Shown here: one piece after another, positions 15,713 through 24,100 of the stretch | Position numbering within the stretch: the stretch's first letter is position 1 | Layout of the letters: every line of letters starts with the position of its first letter | Source of the DNA: Siccibacter turicensis LMG 23730 | GTDB taxonomy: Bacteria > Pseudomonadota > Gammaproteobacteria > Enterobacterales > Enterobacteriaceae | Direction of reading: 5' to 3' | Length of the DNA stretch: 36,976 bases | Assembly (NCBI RefSeq): GCF_000463155.2 | Contig: NZ_AWFZ01000031.1 | Span: 1-36,976, forward strand | Position numbers and translations under genes: made by a program | The notes under the pieces: model-generated | What the model was told of the DNA's origin: nothing | The model's database searches: none | Seen by the model: only the letters and a program-made list of their open reading frames with translations

Positions 15713-16018
15713 ATGAATATCGTTACTAAAACAACTCAGAATTACGCTAAAGCTCGCCAGTTATTTTTAGACTCTGATTTTTGCGATGAAAATAAACAAC
15801 CATTTATTTGGGTATGCGTTGATGATGACAGTAGCGAACCAATGTTTAGCCTGTTTGCTAATGACGATGGATCTTTTTCTTATAGAGGCAACATCTGGCT
15901 CAGTGATGCAACCCGTGAGGAAATCCCCGCCTTTATCCGTGATGAAAAACATCTTCGCTCAGTTCTGGCGTTCGTGGCTCAGGACATGAAACCGCAGGTA
16001 GCTGAATGTTTCAGCTAA
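15713..16018 (+). CDS. Unknown acidic protein, about 101 residues
   Basis: A soluble acidic protein, not recognised. It contains KARQLFLDSDFCDENKQPFIWV, in part, then FSLFANDDGSFSYRGNIWL and ends in QVAECFS. The alternation of strand and turn suggests a compact alpha/beta fold. I take the ATG at 15713, which has AAAGGTGATTTT upstream; an in-frame ATG at 15692 would add seven residues. It has its own P3 promoter and a terminator at 16030. A plasmid anti-restriction or adaptation role would be a guess. Confidence 0.75.
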   Translation: MNIVTKTTQNYAKARQLFLDSDFCDENKQPFIWVCVDDDSSEPMFSLFANDDGSFSYRGNIWLSDATREEIPAFIRDEKHLRSVLAFVAQDMKPQVAECFS

Positions 16019-16029
16019 CCCGCCCCCTG

Positions 16030-16051
16030 ACCTGCTTCGGCAGGTTTTTTT
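16030..16051 (+). terminator. Terminator ahead of parB
   Basis: ACCTGC, TTCG tetraloop, GCAGGT, then seven T. It runs directly into the AT palindrome. Confidence 0.88.
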
Positions 16052-16064
16052 ATATTTAATATAA
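16050..16064. promoter_or_regulatory. AT palindrome upstream of P4
   Basis: TTATATTTAATATAA, perfect consensus, 7 bases upstream of the parB promoter -35. Confidence 0.6.
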
Positions 16065-16071
16065 ATAGTAG

Positions 16072-16099
16072 TTGCAAAAGTGCCATATGGCACTATAAT
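16072..16099 (+). promoter_or_regulatory. Operator-in-spacer promoter P4 (parB)
   Basis: TTGCAA, 16 bp, TATAAT; the operator GTGCCATATGGCAC is at 16080-16093. Confidence 0.85.
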
Positions 16100-16155
16100 A
16101 GTATGTATAGAAAGCAGTTAGACAATCACACGGTTACTTAATGAAGGGGTTGAAA

Positions 16156-17136
16156 ATGGCTACTACCAATATTGATAGCTTGAGCAAATTACGCAGCGTT
16201 GCCGAAAAAGGCGTTATCAAGCGAGCAGATAGTTACAAAGTGCTTTATTCCGAACTTAACATTAAGCCTGGTCATAACGTGCGCGGCATTTATCTTTCAC
16301 AGGATGAATACTGGAACAGCGAGGAAGTTAAGGATTACATCAAGGGGCTTGCTTACAGCTATGCGCACAACATCAAAGTACCAGCTCTCTCAGTAATCGT
16401 GGAGGACGGAAAAATTTGGGTAAATAACGGTGAACACCGTTACCGTGCTATCGCCCTGGCTAAAGAGCTTTTTGGTGTGGATATTGAGTATGTTGATGTT
16501 GTTGAAGATGATGATCAGCTTACCTCTAACTCCGCGCGTAACCATACCCCGATTGAAATGGCCGTGCTGTACGAACGCTATAACACCGATAAAGGGCTGT
16601 CCGTTCAGGAGATCGCGGAACGTGCTGGTAAATCTGTACCACATGTTTATAAGTACCTCACAGCAGTAAGAAAATGGCCTTCGGATCTGCTTGCTAAAGT
16701 ACAAAGTGGTGAGTTGTCTTTCACGGCAGCACAAACCCTTTATGAAGAAACGCGCCGCAAGAAACCCGATGCGCCAGAAAATGTATCAGGTACAGATTTA
16801 CCAAATGATGATAATGGTGAATCAGGTACAGTTTTACCAAAGGAAAACGACCAAAATTCACCCGATAACAACGTTCAGGACGTTACGAATGCTGCTCCAG
16901 CGGCTAGCAGTGGTGGTGAATCAGGTACAGATTTACCAAAAGGCGGCACTGATAAAGGGGCTACCAAGTCAAAGAAAAGCATCACAAAATCAATCTCTGA
17001 CAGCCTTGTAAATCTCATTTTTGGGTTCGAGGCCGTTGAAACTGATAGTGGTTATCAGCTTAACCTCACCAAAGATCAGTACGAGGCAATCATTGCCCTG
17101 CAAAAAGAGATAGAAGCGGAAATTAAAGGTAAGTAA
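16156..17136 (+). CDS. parB: ParB/KorB-type DNA-binding protein with iteron-like repeats in its gene
   Basis: A 326-residue ParB-family protein. The N-terminal ParB/Spo0J domain has the CTP-site box GEHRYR at residues 92-97, and a helix-turn-helix follows at about 149-168 (LSVQEIAERAGKS). The linker (205-275) is hydrophilic and contains SGTDLP or SGTVLP at residues 211, 223 and 256. A C-terminal helical domain is probably for dimerisation. I choose ATG 16156 since AAGGGG lies six bases upstream; 16141 has no such site. No ParA stands next to it; the nearest ParA-like ATPase is the TraL/StbB-like protein at 19230. It could act in partition or as a KorB-like repressor. The three repeats are Rep iteron sequences at DNA level. 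Confidence 0.9.
   Translation: MATTNIDSLSKLRSVAEKGVIKRADSYKVLYSELNIKPGHNVRGIYLSQDEYWNSEEVKDYIKGLAYSYAHNIKVPALSVIVEDGKIWVNNGEHRYRAIALAKELFGVDIEYVDVVEDDDQLTSNSARNHTPIEMAVLYERYNTDKGLSVQEIAERAGKSVPHVYKYLTAVRKWPSDLLAKVQSGELSFTAAQTLYEETRRKKPDAPENVSGTDLPNDDNGESGTVLPKENDQNSPDNNVQDVTNAAPAASSGGESGTDLPKGGTDKGATKSKKSITKSISDSLVNLIFGFEAVETDSGYQLNLTKDQYEAIIALQKEIEAEIKGK
16786..16940 (-). repeat. Three iteron-like sequences inside parB
   Basis: TCAGGTACAGATTTACCAAA at 16786-16805, TCAGGTACAGTTTTACCAAA at 16822-16841, and the first form again at 16921-16940. They are inverted relative to the oriV iterons. The middle one, with two more bases on its left, equals the complement of the oriV iteron near 12159-12180 over 22 bases. 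All three are in the same codon phase. Confidence 0.9.
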
Positions 17137-17142
17137 GGATAA

Positions 17143-17160
17143 AGGGGGCTTAAGCCCCCT
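17143..17160 (+). other. Palindromic hairpin after parB
   Basis: AGGGGGCTTAAGCCCCCT, a perfect palindrome with A on one side and CTTT on the other. A weak terminator or attenuator ahead of the membrane gene. Confidence 0.55.
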
Positions 17161-17179
17161 CTTTCGTCTGGAGGCGGGT

Positions 17180-17878
17180 ATGAATAACAATGATTATCTT
17201 AAAAGGTTCAGGGGCATGATTGACGTTCAGAACAGGAAGAACACAATCACCGGCGCTCTCGTTCTTGTTGGTATCATGGCGGTGTTGATGCCTGGCGCTA
17301 TCTTTTGGTTTGTAAAAAGTGACTATGTAACTTATCCGTTGCTTTCTTACTTAGGGCTTTTTGCCGTTGGCGCAGCAGCCGTAAAGAGATACAGCAAATC
17401 ACGGTTAAGCCGGATGCACCTGGATAGCCGCGATCTCAGCCTTATTATTGATGCCGATCACCCGATTGCTCAAGATGTAATCATGCGCACCAGAGAAACG
17501 GGCAATTTTACCTACGCAGACCTAAATCAAATACTGGTAGGATACGAACGCCTTTCTGCGGCCTCAGAGTATGCCATAACGGGCGTAAACAAAAAGCTAA
17601 GGGTTGACACTGCTAATAATGGTAAATGGCTTAGAATCGCTGCTAGGCCGCTAAAACACATATCATTAAATATACTGGTATTCGCTATCATACTGGCTCA
17701 GTTGGGTGTTGCGGCTGGCATTTTGCCGACACTGCATGAAGTTTTTACAGGCCAACCATTACCAAAGCTTTCTTTAAATTTGAGTGTCAGAGAAATAGTG
17801 ACGCAGATAGCTATACCCAGGGGGATCACTATCGGCGCTTTGTACTTTGTGCGGCTATTAATAACTAAGCGTTACTAA
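17180..17878 (+). CDS. Unknown polytopic membrane protein downstream of parB
   Basis: A 232-residue membrane protein, not recognised. Hydrophobic segments: about residues 22-44 (TGALVLVGIMAVLMPGAIFW), 52-68 (YPLLSYLGLFAVGAAAV), 158-182 (SLNILVFAIILAQLGVAAGI) and perhaps 207-226. The loop between the second and third is hydrophilic (SRLSRMHLDSRDLSLIIDADHP). ATG 17180 has GGAGGCGGG upstream. It follows parB at 43 bases, with a hairpin between. A transfer-linked or exclusion function is possible but not shown. Confidence 0.8.
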   Translation: MNNNDYLKRFRGMIDVQNRKNTITGALVLVGIMAVLMPGAIFWFVKSDYVTYPLLSYLGLFAVGAAAVKRYSKSRLSRMHLDSRDLSLIIDADHPIAQDVIMRTRETGNFTYADLNQILVGYERLSAASEYAITGVNKKLRVDTANNGKWLRIAARPLKHISLNILVFAIILAQLGVAAGILPTLHEVFTGQPLPKLSLNLSVREIVTQIAIPRGITIGALYFVRLLITKRY

Positions 17879-17880
17879 AA

Positions 17881-17898
17881 TTGCATTGTACAATACAA
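17881..17898. promoter_or_regulatory. Palindrome around ATTGTACAAT, copy 1
   Basis: TTGCATTGTACAATACAA, one mismatch from an 18-bp palindrome that recurs perfectly at 30962-30979. It lies upstream of the 91-residue gene. Candidate operator. Confidence 0.5.
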
Positions 17899-17939
17899 TT
17901 TATGGTATTAGAGATATAAATTAAAACGGGAAACATAAA

Positions 17940-18215
17940 ATGAAGTATGCAACGGTTTTATTATTAACAATATTAACGGCGATAGCATTGAAACTCATAA
18001 ATCATGTCTTAAGTAAAAGGCAGTGCAGGAAAATATACAAAAAGGCAGTAAAAGAAGGTGTAGGTGAAGAATTCCTTAGCATAGTTAGAAACTATGATAA
18101 TAGAGCTAATGGTATTCGTTCTACAGAAATGGATGTGATATATCGCATTGCCCTAAGTGATGCTTTATGTTCAAAGATGAAACAGGCAAGTAATGAATAT
18201 AAAAAAGCCCCGTAA
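17940..18215 (+). CDS. Small membrane-anchored unknown protein
   Basis: A 91-residue protein with one N-terminal hydrophobic helix (residues 3-25, ATVLLLTILTAIALKLI) and a basic then mixed cytoplasmic part (KRQCRKIYKKAVKEGVGEEF). No family recognised. The AAAACGGG upstream is a poor ribosome site. Its 3' end overlaps the stem of the terminator for the convergent leftward operon. The palindrome at 17881 may control it. Confidence 0.6.
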   Translation: MKYATVLLLTILTAIALKLINHVLSKRQCRKIYKKAVKEGVGEEFLSIVRNYDNRANGIRSTEMDVIYRIALSDALCSKMKQASNEYKKAP

Positions 18216-18222
18216 GGGGCAT
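18200..18222 (-). terminator. Terminator of the leftward traKLM-like operon
   Basis: GCCCC, GTAA, GGGGC; on the minus strand it is followed by six T. It sits just past the 117-residue gene and inside the 3' end of the convergent 91-residue gene. Confidence 0.8.
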
Positions 18223-18237
18223 TATATCTAGTATAAC

Positions 18238-18591
18238 TCACTTCTTCCCAAACCACTCTCGCTGTATTAACCCTGCAACGCCCTTTCTGTAAGTGTTAAT
18301 AAAATCCTGTTTTGCGGTTTCATCTTCCATGATTGATTTCCAGCGCAAAGAAGATTCAGCAACGAATCCCATTACAGAAAATATTTCATCCAATCTGATT
18401 TTGATGATTTCACTAGATGATTTAAATTTACCATTTTTTTTGTAATAGTCGGCTTCAATAAGAATATCCATTTCTTGTGCAGTTAACTCGTTCTTAGCGC
18501 CGATCTCAGTAGCTGCTTGCAGCGTTTTAGCGGCACGTTGCGGAGTATTCCCGAAATCAGCCAGGTCTAAATTATCAGTCAGTTTGCTCAT
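18238..18591 (-). CDS. Unknown protein, last gene of the leftward oriT operon
   Basis: A 117-residue soluble helical protein, not recognised. It contains TPQRAAKTLQAATEIGAKNELTA, in part, and SSSEIIKIRLDEIFSVMGFVAES. The ATG at 18591 has AGAGGTG upstream. It lies 32 bases after the TraM-like gene and just ahead of the operon terminator. Position suggests a relaxosome or stability accessory role; that is inference. Confidence 0.75.
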   Translation of the reverse strand: MSKLTDNLDLADFGNTPQRAAKTLQAATEIGAKNELTAQEMDILIEADYYKKNGKFKSSSEIIKIRLDEIFSVMGFVAESSLRWKSIMEDETAKQDFINTYRKGVAGLIQREWFGKK

Positions 18592-18623
18592 GAAGCACCT
18601 CTTAAGCCTGTAAAGGAACCAGT

Positions 18624-19181
18624 TTACCTAACAAGGAATCCATAGTAAAAGGCTGCCAGTACGACCGCTACAGCGAACGCAGAGGCGATAAAGCTTACAC
18701 CAAAAACTTTGGTGTAACTGATACTTTCACTTTTACTGGCGCTTCCATCAACCTTGATTGATTTTAAGCGGTTTTCAGTCGATTGAGCATAATCACGGAC
18801 ATTTTCCTGAAAACCTTTAAGTTCGCTTTTGAGATGTTGCTCAACCTGATTATCTACCTTATCGACCAGGTTAAGAAAATTTTCCGCACGTTCATTAAGC
18901 TGATCACTTACACGAACAGGAAACGAGTTTAAAGCCGTTTCAAGAGTGTTAAAACGATTGTTAATACGTTCTGATAACTGAGTGTCATAGATGTTTAGTA
19001 AAACATCCTGACCGAGTAATATAGCGATAAGGGGATCATCATCAGTAATTTTTATCCCTTTTTCAATGTACATATGCTTGAGCTTAGTTATCAACTCCTG
19101 ATCTTTTTCAGTGCGATTTGCTTGTTTGAGAAGTCCATCAGGAATCTCAACACTTGTTAACCTTTTTCCATCTTCACTCAT
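18624..19181 (-). CDS. TraM-like coiled-coil protein with C-terminal membrane anchor
   Basis: A 185-residue tail-anchored protein. Residues 1-60 are soluble (SVEIPDGLLKQANRTEKDQ), 60-145 form a coiled coil (RINNRFNTLETALNSF, QVEQHLKSELKGFQEN), and one membrane helix at about 160-182 ends the protein (FGVSFIASAFAVAVVLAAFYYG, in part). Third in a traK-traL-traM-like operon of the type found beside IncP oriT. TraM of RP4 has a similar coiled coil plus terminal helix; IncW stbC has the same place. ATG 19181 after GGGGGCGTT. A hairpin separates it from the TraL-like gene, so its expression may be lowered. Confidence 0.65.
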   Translation of the reverse strand: MSEDGKRLTSVEIPDGLLKQANRTEKDQELITKLKHMYIEKGIKITDDDPLIAILLGQDVLLNIYDTQLSERINNRFNTLETALNSFPVRVSDQLNERAENFLNLVDKVDNQVEQHLKSELKGFQENVRDYAQSTENRLKSIKVDGSASKSESISYTKVFGVSFIASAFAVAVVLAAFYYGFLVR

Positions 19182-19192
19182 AACGCCCCCTA

Positions 19193-19222
19193 TAAATAAA
19201 GCCTGATAAAATCAGGCTTATT
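19193..19222 (-). terminator. Hairpin, possible leaky terminator, between the TraL- and TraM-like genes
   Basis: AAGCCTGAT pairs with ATCAGGCTT around AAA, with A/T-rich flanks that supply U runs on both strands. Confidence 0.6.
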
Positions 19223-19229
19223 TAAAAAT

Positions 19230-20036
19230 TTAAGCAGTATAGATTTCATCTAACTGATCATAAACGGCCTTATATACTTTGTTGAGGCGCGTTTTTTGCA
19301 TAATATTAAATTCGCTGCTTTGTTTTGCTTCTTCAAGTGTCAAGTTTTTAGATGTAAGCGCTTTAATATCTGCGGTAAAAGCATCGCTCTTGCGATCTTC
19401 AATGACAACAATACCACCGAGACTATCAGTGAAGTTTTCAAAGAACGGCGTTTCGATTAATGGTGTGCTAACACCTTTAACATCAACAATCGGAGTGCCT
19501 TTTAACTCATTAATCCATGCGACAACTTTAACGTTTGTACCCTTAACCATTTCACAAAGGGATTTAAAACCATTGAGCGTATCAGGCAGTTCTTGACCAG
19601 CCATAATAATTGTATGAAGGAATACAGGACGACCAAGCGACGAGAAGAAATCAACCAGATCGTTATCATAAAAATATTGCATCAAAGGAACGTAGGTAGA
19701 GGCTCCCGTATCGAGGACGAAAGTTATTTCCTCATTTGCTACGAAGCTCTCAATTACCTGGTCAAAATTAGATTGGAGAATAGTATTATTTTCCATGATT
19801 TTGATGAACTCAGGATTGAGCGCTTTAATACGGAAAGTCGAGGCATTAACCGGATCTGAATCGCTTGTACTTGTAGCGATGCGCTTATAGTGAAGGAAAT
19901 ACTGACTCAGCGTTTGAGCAACGTAAGATTTACCAACACCACCCTTACCCGTCATAACTACGTTAATGCTGTTTGTGATAAATGCTGCTACTGGATGCAG
20001 TTGAGCATCATTTTCTTTTGCAACTTCTTTAGCCAT
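19230..20036 (-). CDS. traL: TraL/StbB-like ParA-type ATPase
   Basis: A 268-residue P-loop protein of the ParA/MinD superfamily. The deviant Walker A is GKGGVGKS (residues 30-37). The switch region STSDSDPVNASTF and later FVLDTGASTYVPLMQYF match the pattern of IncP TraL (DTDPVNATF and DNGASSFVPL). The end, AKQSSEFNIMQKTRLNKVY, also fits. IncP TraL and IncW StbB are related proteins in operons next to oriT; StbB is tied to plasmid positioning and transfer. ATG 20036 follows GGGGAATAAC and overlaps the end of the upstream gene by 8 bases. This is the only ParA-like protein on the plasmid, so it could also serve partition. Confidence 0.82.
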   Translation of the reverse strand: MAKEVAKENDAQLHPVAAFITNSINVVMTGKGGVGKSYVAQTLSQYFLHYKRIATSTSDSDPVNASTFRIKALNPEFIKIMENNTILQSNFDQVIESFVANEEITFVLDTGASTYVPLMQYFYDNDLVDFFSSLGRPVFLHTIIMAGQELPDTLNGFKSLCEMVKGTNVKVVAWINELKGTPIVDVKGVSTPLIETPFFENFTDSLGGIVVIEDRKSDAFTADIKALTSKNLTLEEAKQSSEFNIMQKTRLNKVYKAVYDQLDEIYTA

Positions 20037-20451
20037 TGTTATTCCCCTTCAATAATTCATCTAAACTAGGATTTGGATTCTGCTCAAACTTCGGAGCATC
20101 ACTATTCATCTTTTTGAAAATTTTTGCGCCTTTAGGTAGCTCTGCCCCACCTGAATTTTGCGGAGTAGTAACTACTGCACGCGGATTCTGATATTCACCC
20201 CCATCACTGCTAAGCGGGTTTTTTCTTTTCTTCGCCCTGGCTCTGGATAGCAGAGTAACGAAAGATTGGTATGTAACTACCAGATTATAGGGTTCAGATG
20301 TCAGACTTTTATAAATCAATTCACGCGAACATCCTTTATGTATCAGCTCATCAATTTCATCTATCAACTGACTTATGATAACGCTGTTACTTCTAGCAAA
20401 GGGCGTATCGCTGAATGATTTAAATGTCAATAAACCTTTACTTGTTGTCAT
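20029..20451 (-). CDS. traK: TraK/StbA-like DNA-binding protein
   Basis: A 140-residue protein, first of the operon that diverges from oriT. The N-terminal domain has a short helix-turn-helix-like part (DELIHKGCSRELIYKSLTSE, then TYQSFVTLLSRARAKKRK), similar in pattern to IncP TraK (a region ending in SYETFRSHARRHIK). A flexible Pro/Asn-rich tail ends in PNPSLDELLKGN, also like TraK. RP4 TraK wraps oriT DNA; R388 StbA binds direct repeats with an 11-bp period in the same position. Here an 11-bp-period array lies just upstream, so this protein is the prime candidate to bind it and to control its own operon. Confidence 0.65.
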   Translation of the reverse strand: MTTSKGLLTFKSFSDTPFARSNSVIISQLIDEIDELIHKGCSRELIYKSLTSEPYNLVVTYQSFVTLLSRARAKKRKNPLSSDGGEYQNPRAVVTTPQNSGGAELPKGAKIFKKMNSDAPKFEQNPNPSLDELLKGNNNG

Positions 20452-20515
20452 GTTTTCACCCTTGAGCTAACCAGTACCTAATATACACAATCATAAACTA
20501 TACGCAAGCCTTTTT

Positions 20516-20642
20516 TGTTTGCTTTCTGTTTGTCTTATGTTTGCACATTGTTTGCTATTAGTTCACCACCACTGCTTTTTTGTTTGCTGAATGTTTGCAT
20601 AGTGTTTGCTTGATGTTTTTTAGGTGTCCGTCTATTGTTTAC
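20516..20642 (+). repeat. Array 1 of 11-bp direct repeats (TGTTTGC plus 4)
   Basis: Units start at 20516, 20527, 20538, 20549, then 20581, 20592, 20603, 20614, 20625 and 20636: a group of four and a group of six, each at exactly 11 bp. The last three units are degenerate. A second array lies at 25549-25610. The one-helical-turn period resembles the StbA-binding repeats of R388. Confidence 0.92.
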
Positions 20643-20687
20643 CTACATAGTTCAAAAGAAACATCGAGGCACGTTAGCGATGTATAC

Positions 20688-20704
20688 ACTAGGTTTCACC
20701 TAGT
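20688..20704. repeat. oriT inverted repeat 1
   Basis: ACTAGGT, TTC, ACCTAGT: perfect 7-bp arms, flanked by AT-rich sequence that extends the symmetry. Confidence 0.75.
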
Positions 20705-20720
20705 ATATAATCGCCGTGCC

Positions 20721-20739
20721 AAAGGGGGAAATCCCCTTT
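20721..20739. repeat. oriT inverted repeat 2
   Basis: AAAGGGG, GAAAT, CCCCTTT: perfect 7-bp arms. Candidate relaxase-binding hairpin near nic, by analogy with MOBP origins. Confidence 0.65.
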
Positions 20740-20807
20740 GAATCCCCTGATGCCGCCTAGTTCTACGAACAAGGCTAACAGCGCCAGAACAGGAGCCTCT
20801 ACGAGTC

Positions 20808-21197
20808 ATGCAAGAGAACGAAACCAAAAGAAACAAAAGTACCGTAGTATTGAGCCTCAGAGTTCCTGAATCTGAAGCTGCTATGTATGATGCAATGTGT
20901 AAAGATGCGAACCTAAGCCGCTCTGAACTTCTTCGCGCCATTATCAAAACAAAAACAAATGGCGGCGGCGTTGTTATTAACGCCCCGCAAAAGAAAGTAA
21001 AAAATCCTGATTACAGTAAACTCATTTTTTATTATAACAAAGCCAGCAATAATATTAACCAGATAGCTAAAAAAATTAATTCCGCTTTTGCGGCTAAGAT
21101 AATCAGTGAAGAAGCTATGTTATCGGGGATTAAAGTTTTACAAGGTATTGAAAAGTTATTAGAAATGGGGCTTGAAAATGGCAATCGTAAGGGTTAG
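20808..21197 (+). CDS. mobC: MobC/TraJ/NikA-like oriT-binding accessory protein
   Basis: A 129-residue relaxosome accessory protein. The N-terminus is a ribbon-helix-helix fold (STVVLSLRVPESEAAMYDAM then LSRSELLRAII), followed by the bacterial MobC motif FYYNKASNNINQIAKKINSA. Such proteins bind an oriT repeat and guide the relaxase. ATG at 20808, the first gene to the right of oriT. Its 3' end overlaps the relaxase start by 20 bases, so the two are translationally coupled. Confidence 0.88.
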   Translation: MQENETKRNKSTVVLSLRVPESEAAMYDAMCKDANLSRSELLRAIIKTKTNGGGVVINAPQKKVKNPDYSKLIFYYNKASNNINQIAKKINSAFAAKIISEEAMLSGIKVLQGIEKLLEMGLENGNRKG

Positions 21198-24100
21198 GGG
21201 TGGTAATGCTGGAATAGCTGAATATCTGCGTGAAGGGCAGAAGCAAGGCCGTGCCTTTAATCGTGACGAACTGGATATGAGAGTATGTCTTGAGGGGAAT
21301 TTGGCACTTACAGAGAATATTATCAACGCCATTCCTGATAAGAACCAGGACAGATATTTACATATCACTATTAGCTTTCGTGAAAATGAAGTAGCTGTAG
21401 AAACTCTTGAGCAGGTTGTGAAAGAGTATAAATCAATGTTCCTCGCGGCGTATAAAGATGATGAAGTAAACTTTTATGCCGAAGCCCATCTACCTAAAAT
21501 CAAGAGTATTACCGACAGGGCTACAGGCGAGGAAAAAGAGCGTAAGCCTCACGTACATATTGTTATTCCTAAACAAAACCTTCTTACTGGCGGCGCGTTA
21601 GATCCGGTTGGGCTTTATAAACATCATGAACGGTATCATGATGCCATACAGGAAAAATTGAACCAGAAATTTAACCTTGAAAGCCCAAAAGATTTTGTAC
21701 GTGTAACTGATGATAATCAGGCGCAGATTTTATCTAGGGTAAAAGCTGATACCTTTAAAGGATTCAGGACTGACGTTAAAAAAGAGGTTTTTGCAATAAT
21801 TAATGATAAAGAAATCAAGAATTATGATGCCTTCATTAAGGAGTTGCAAAATAAATATAGCGAAGTGAGGATTCGCAATAAAGGAACGGCTAATGAGTAT
21901 TTGGCTATCAAGACCAGTACAGAATTAAATTATATTAACTTAAAATCTCCGCTCTTTCAGCGGCAGTATATTGAGGAACGACGGTTAGAGAAACCTAAGC
22001 TTTCATTAAAACAGGTTGATACACTGGTTGATGAATGGCAAAACCGTGTCAGTAAAGAAATTAAGTATATCAATAAAGCATCAAAGAAAGTCCAACATGC
22101 TTACCGCGCCGCCAGTGCCGAAGAAAAGCGTGAAATTATATTAAATAGAGAAAGGGGGTTGTATGAGCATACTGAAAGTTCTGGACGACGAGCCAATAGA
22201 GAAAAAAGCAATAAAGAGCCAGGTAATCAAAACCGTGGACATAAGCATATTGCCAACACTACCTTTGGCTTGCCAGAAGTGTTACCACGCGAACTGGTTT
22301 CTGACCTCGACGGATATGAACACTCAGGACGAGAGCGGGAGTATAACAGCAGCCAAGCCAAACAAAGCCGTGTGCTTTTGCGAGAAGTTCAGATCAGTAG
22401 TGTGGCAGACGGGCGGCAGCAAGAATATGAACATAACGGATTGCGATGGAGCGCACGAGATCCCCGTAGAGTAGAAAGCGTAACAGGTTCAATTGCTACA
22501 GCGCATATTGAAAAGAAAACAGTTGCTACTGAAAGCGAACTGGCAGAGTTCAAAAACATTCGCCAGTTACTTTCTGGTCAGCACTTGCTTAATCGCCTGT
22601 CAAATACTCACGGTATTGATATAAATCAGTATACCGTTAAAAAAGCAAAAGATGGTTCGGACAGGATTAGCGCAGGTAAATTAAATCTGAATGTTTCAGA
22701 TTTTCTTACTAAGGAAATGAAATTTACATGGAATGAGGCGAAATCTTATCTTCGTCAGTCGTATGACGAGCAACTTAATAATGAAATGGCTAAGGCCAAG
22801 ATAAAACTTCCTAAAGAAGCATGGCAAGAGTTTAATCAGAATTATCGTCCTGAATATTTCGGAAAAATTAAAGAGTTAAGAAAGGAACTAAACTATAATT
22901 GTAAGGTTATGCGTTATGAAACCAAGCAATCATACTTTAAGGAACGTGCTGAAATATTCAGTAGAAAAATGAGTTATGCAGAAAGAAAAGCGGCTCTTTC
23001 AGTCGCTATCTTTAACAAATTGAAGCATGATAAGGAGGTTAGGCAGTATCAGTATGTACAAAGAAATCTACTTTCTCGTTTCGAAAAAGTAGAAACCGAG
23101 TTTTTAATCTCAAATTACATTCAGAATAGAGAAGGGGGTAATTATATGGGACGTTTATCAGACGTTATTGGCGGTGCTGCTGAAAAAAATGCTTTCAGCC
23201 CGTTTGAACCTGAATATGGTATCAATCTTAAACGCCATTATAACGAGATCAATCAAAATGAAGAATTTAATGAGCGGCAGAAAAAACGCCTCGCATTAAA
23301 TGATTTAACACCATCTAAACAGGATAATGGTGATGTTAAATATAAAACTTCACTGTTAGGCACTGCGTTTATAGATAAGGGAGATAAAATTGAGTTTCCA
23401 ACGCTGATTAGCGATAAAGATAAAATTGCGTTAGGTCTTGAACTTGCCGCAGAAAAGTATAAAGGGAAAATTCAGCTTACAGGTATGCCAGGCTTTAAGG
23501 AAAAGGCTATTGAAATAGCAGCCGAGCGCGGGCTTGAGGTTGAGTTCAGACCTAAAAAATATCAGGAGCGTTTTGAAGAACTCAAACAGCAGTTCGCCCA
23601 GGAACGAGCAGAACGTAGCGGCGCAACTCAGGAACAGGCCAACAGCAGCGGCGCAAGTTCGAGCAAGCCGCAGCAGGAACGAGAGGCGCAGTCAGAGCTT
23701 ACGTTAACCGGCTTTAAGGCAAGGGATCTACCTTACAATGAGCTTTCAAGAGATAGCGTAAGAGAGCTTGCTGTTACGCTTTCAGAAAGAAATATCTCTT
23801 TTAAGGAGCTTGCGGAGAATGCCAAAACATCCCCCGATAAGAGTGTTGGTGAGCTTATCGAGCAGATCGCAACTAAACCTGAATTGTCGCGTTCGGCTAC
23901 TGGTCTTGAGCTTCATGTAACAACCATGTATGACCAGGAAAGCAACAGGACTAAAATTCTTGTTAATGACCTTCCTATGGATATTTACATTCAAACGGCC
24001 TCAGAAATCGCCCAGACCGATCCTGACGTTATCAGAATGCCATTGCTTGCTAATGAGGAACTTAGCCAGTTCACACCGCAGCAGCTTGAACAAGGTTATG

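Larger units (their letters stand above)
20452..20807. other. oriT: oriT region
   Basis: A 356-base gap without genes between the divergent TraK-like and MobC-like genes. Left part: array of 11-bp repeats (20516-20642). Right part: inverted repeats ACTAGGT-TTC-ACCTAGT (20688-20704) and AAAGGGG-GAAAT-CCCCTTT (20721-20739), then CCCCTGATGCCGCC. Such repeats beside the relaxase operon are typical of oriT. The nick site cannot be read with certainty. Confidence 0.8.

Noticed and set aside
16141-16155. ATG 16141 as parB start
   Set aside because: The AAGGGG that serves ATG 16156 lies between the two; 16141 has no site of its own.
20696-20947. Leftward 83-codon frame in oriT
   Set aside because: It overlaps the oriT inverted repeats and the MobC-like coding start, with no ribosome site.
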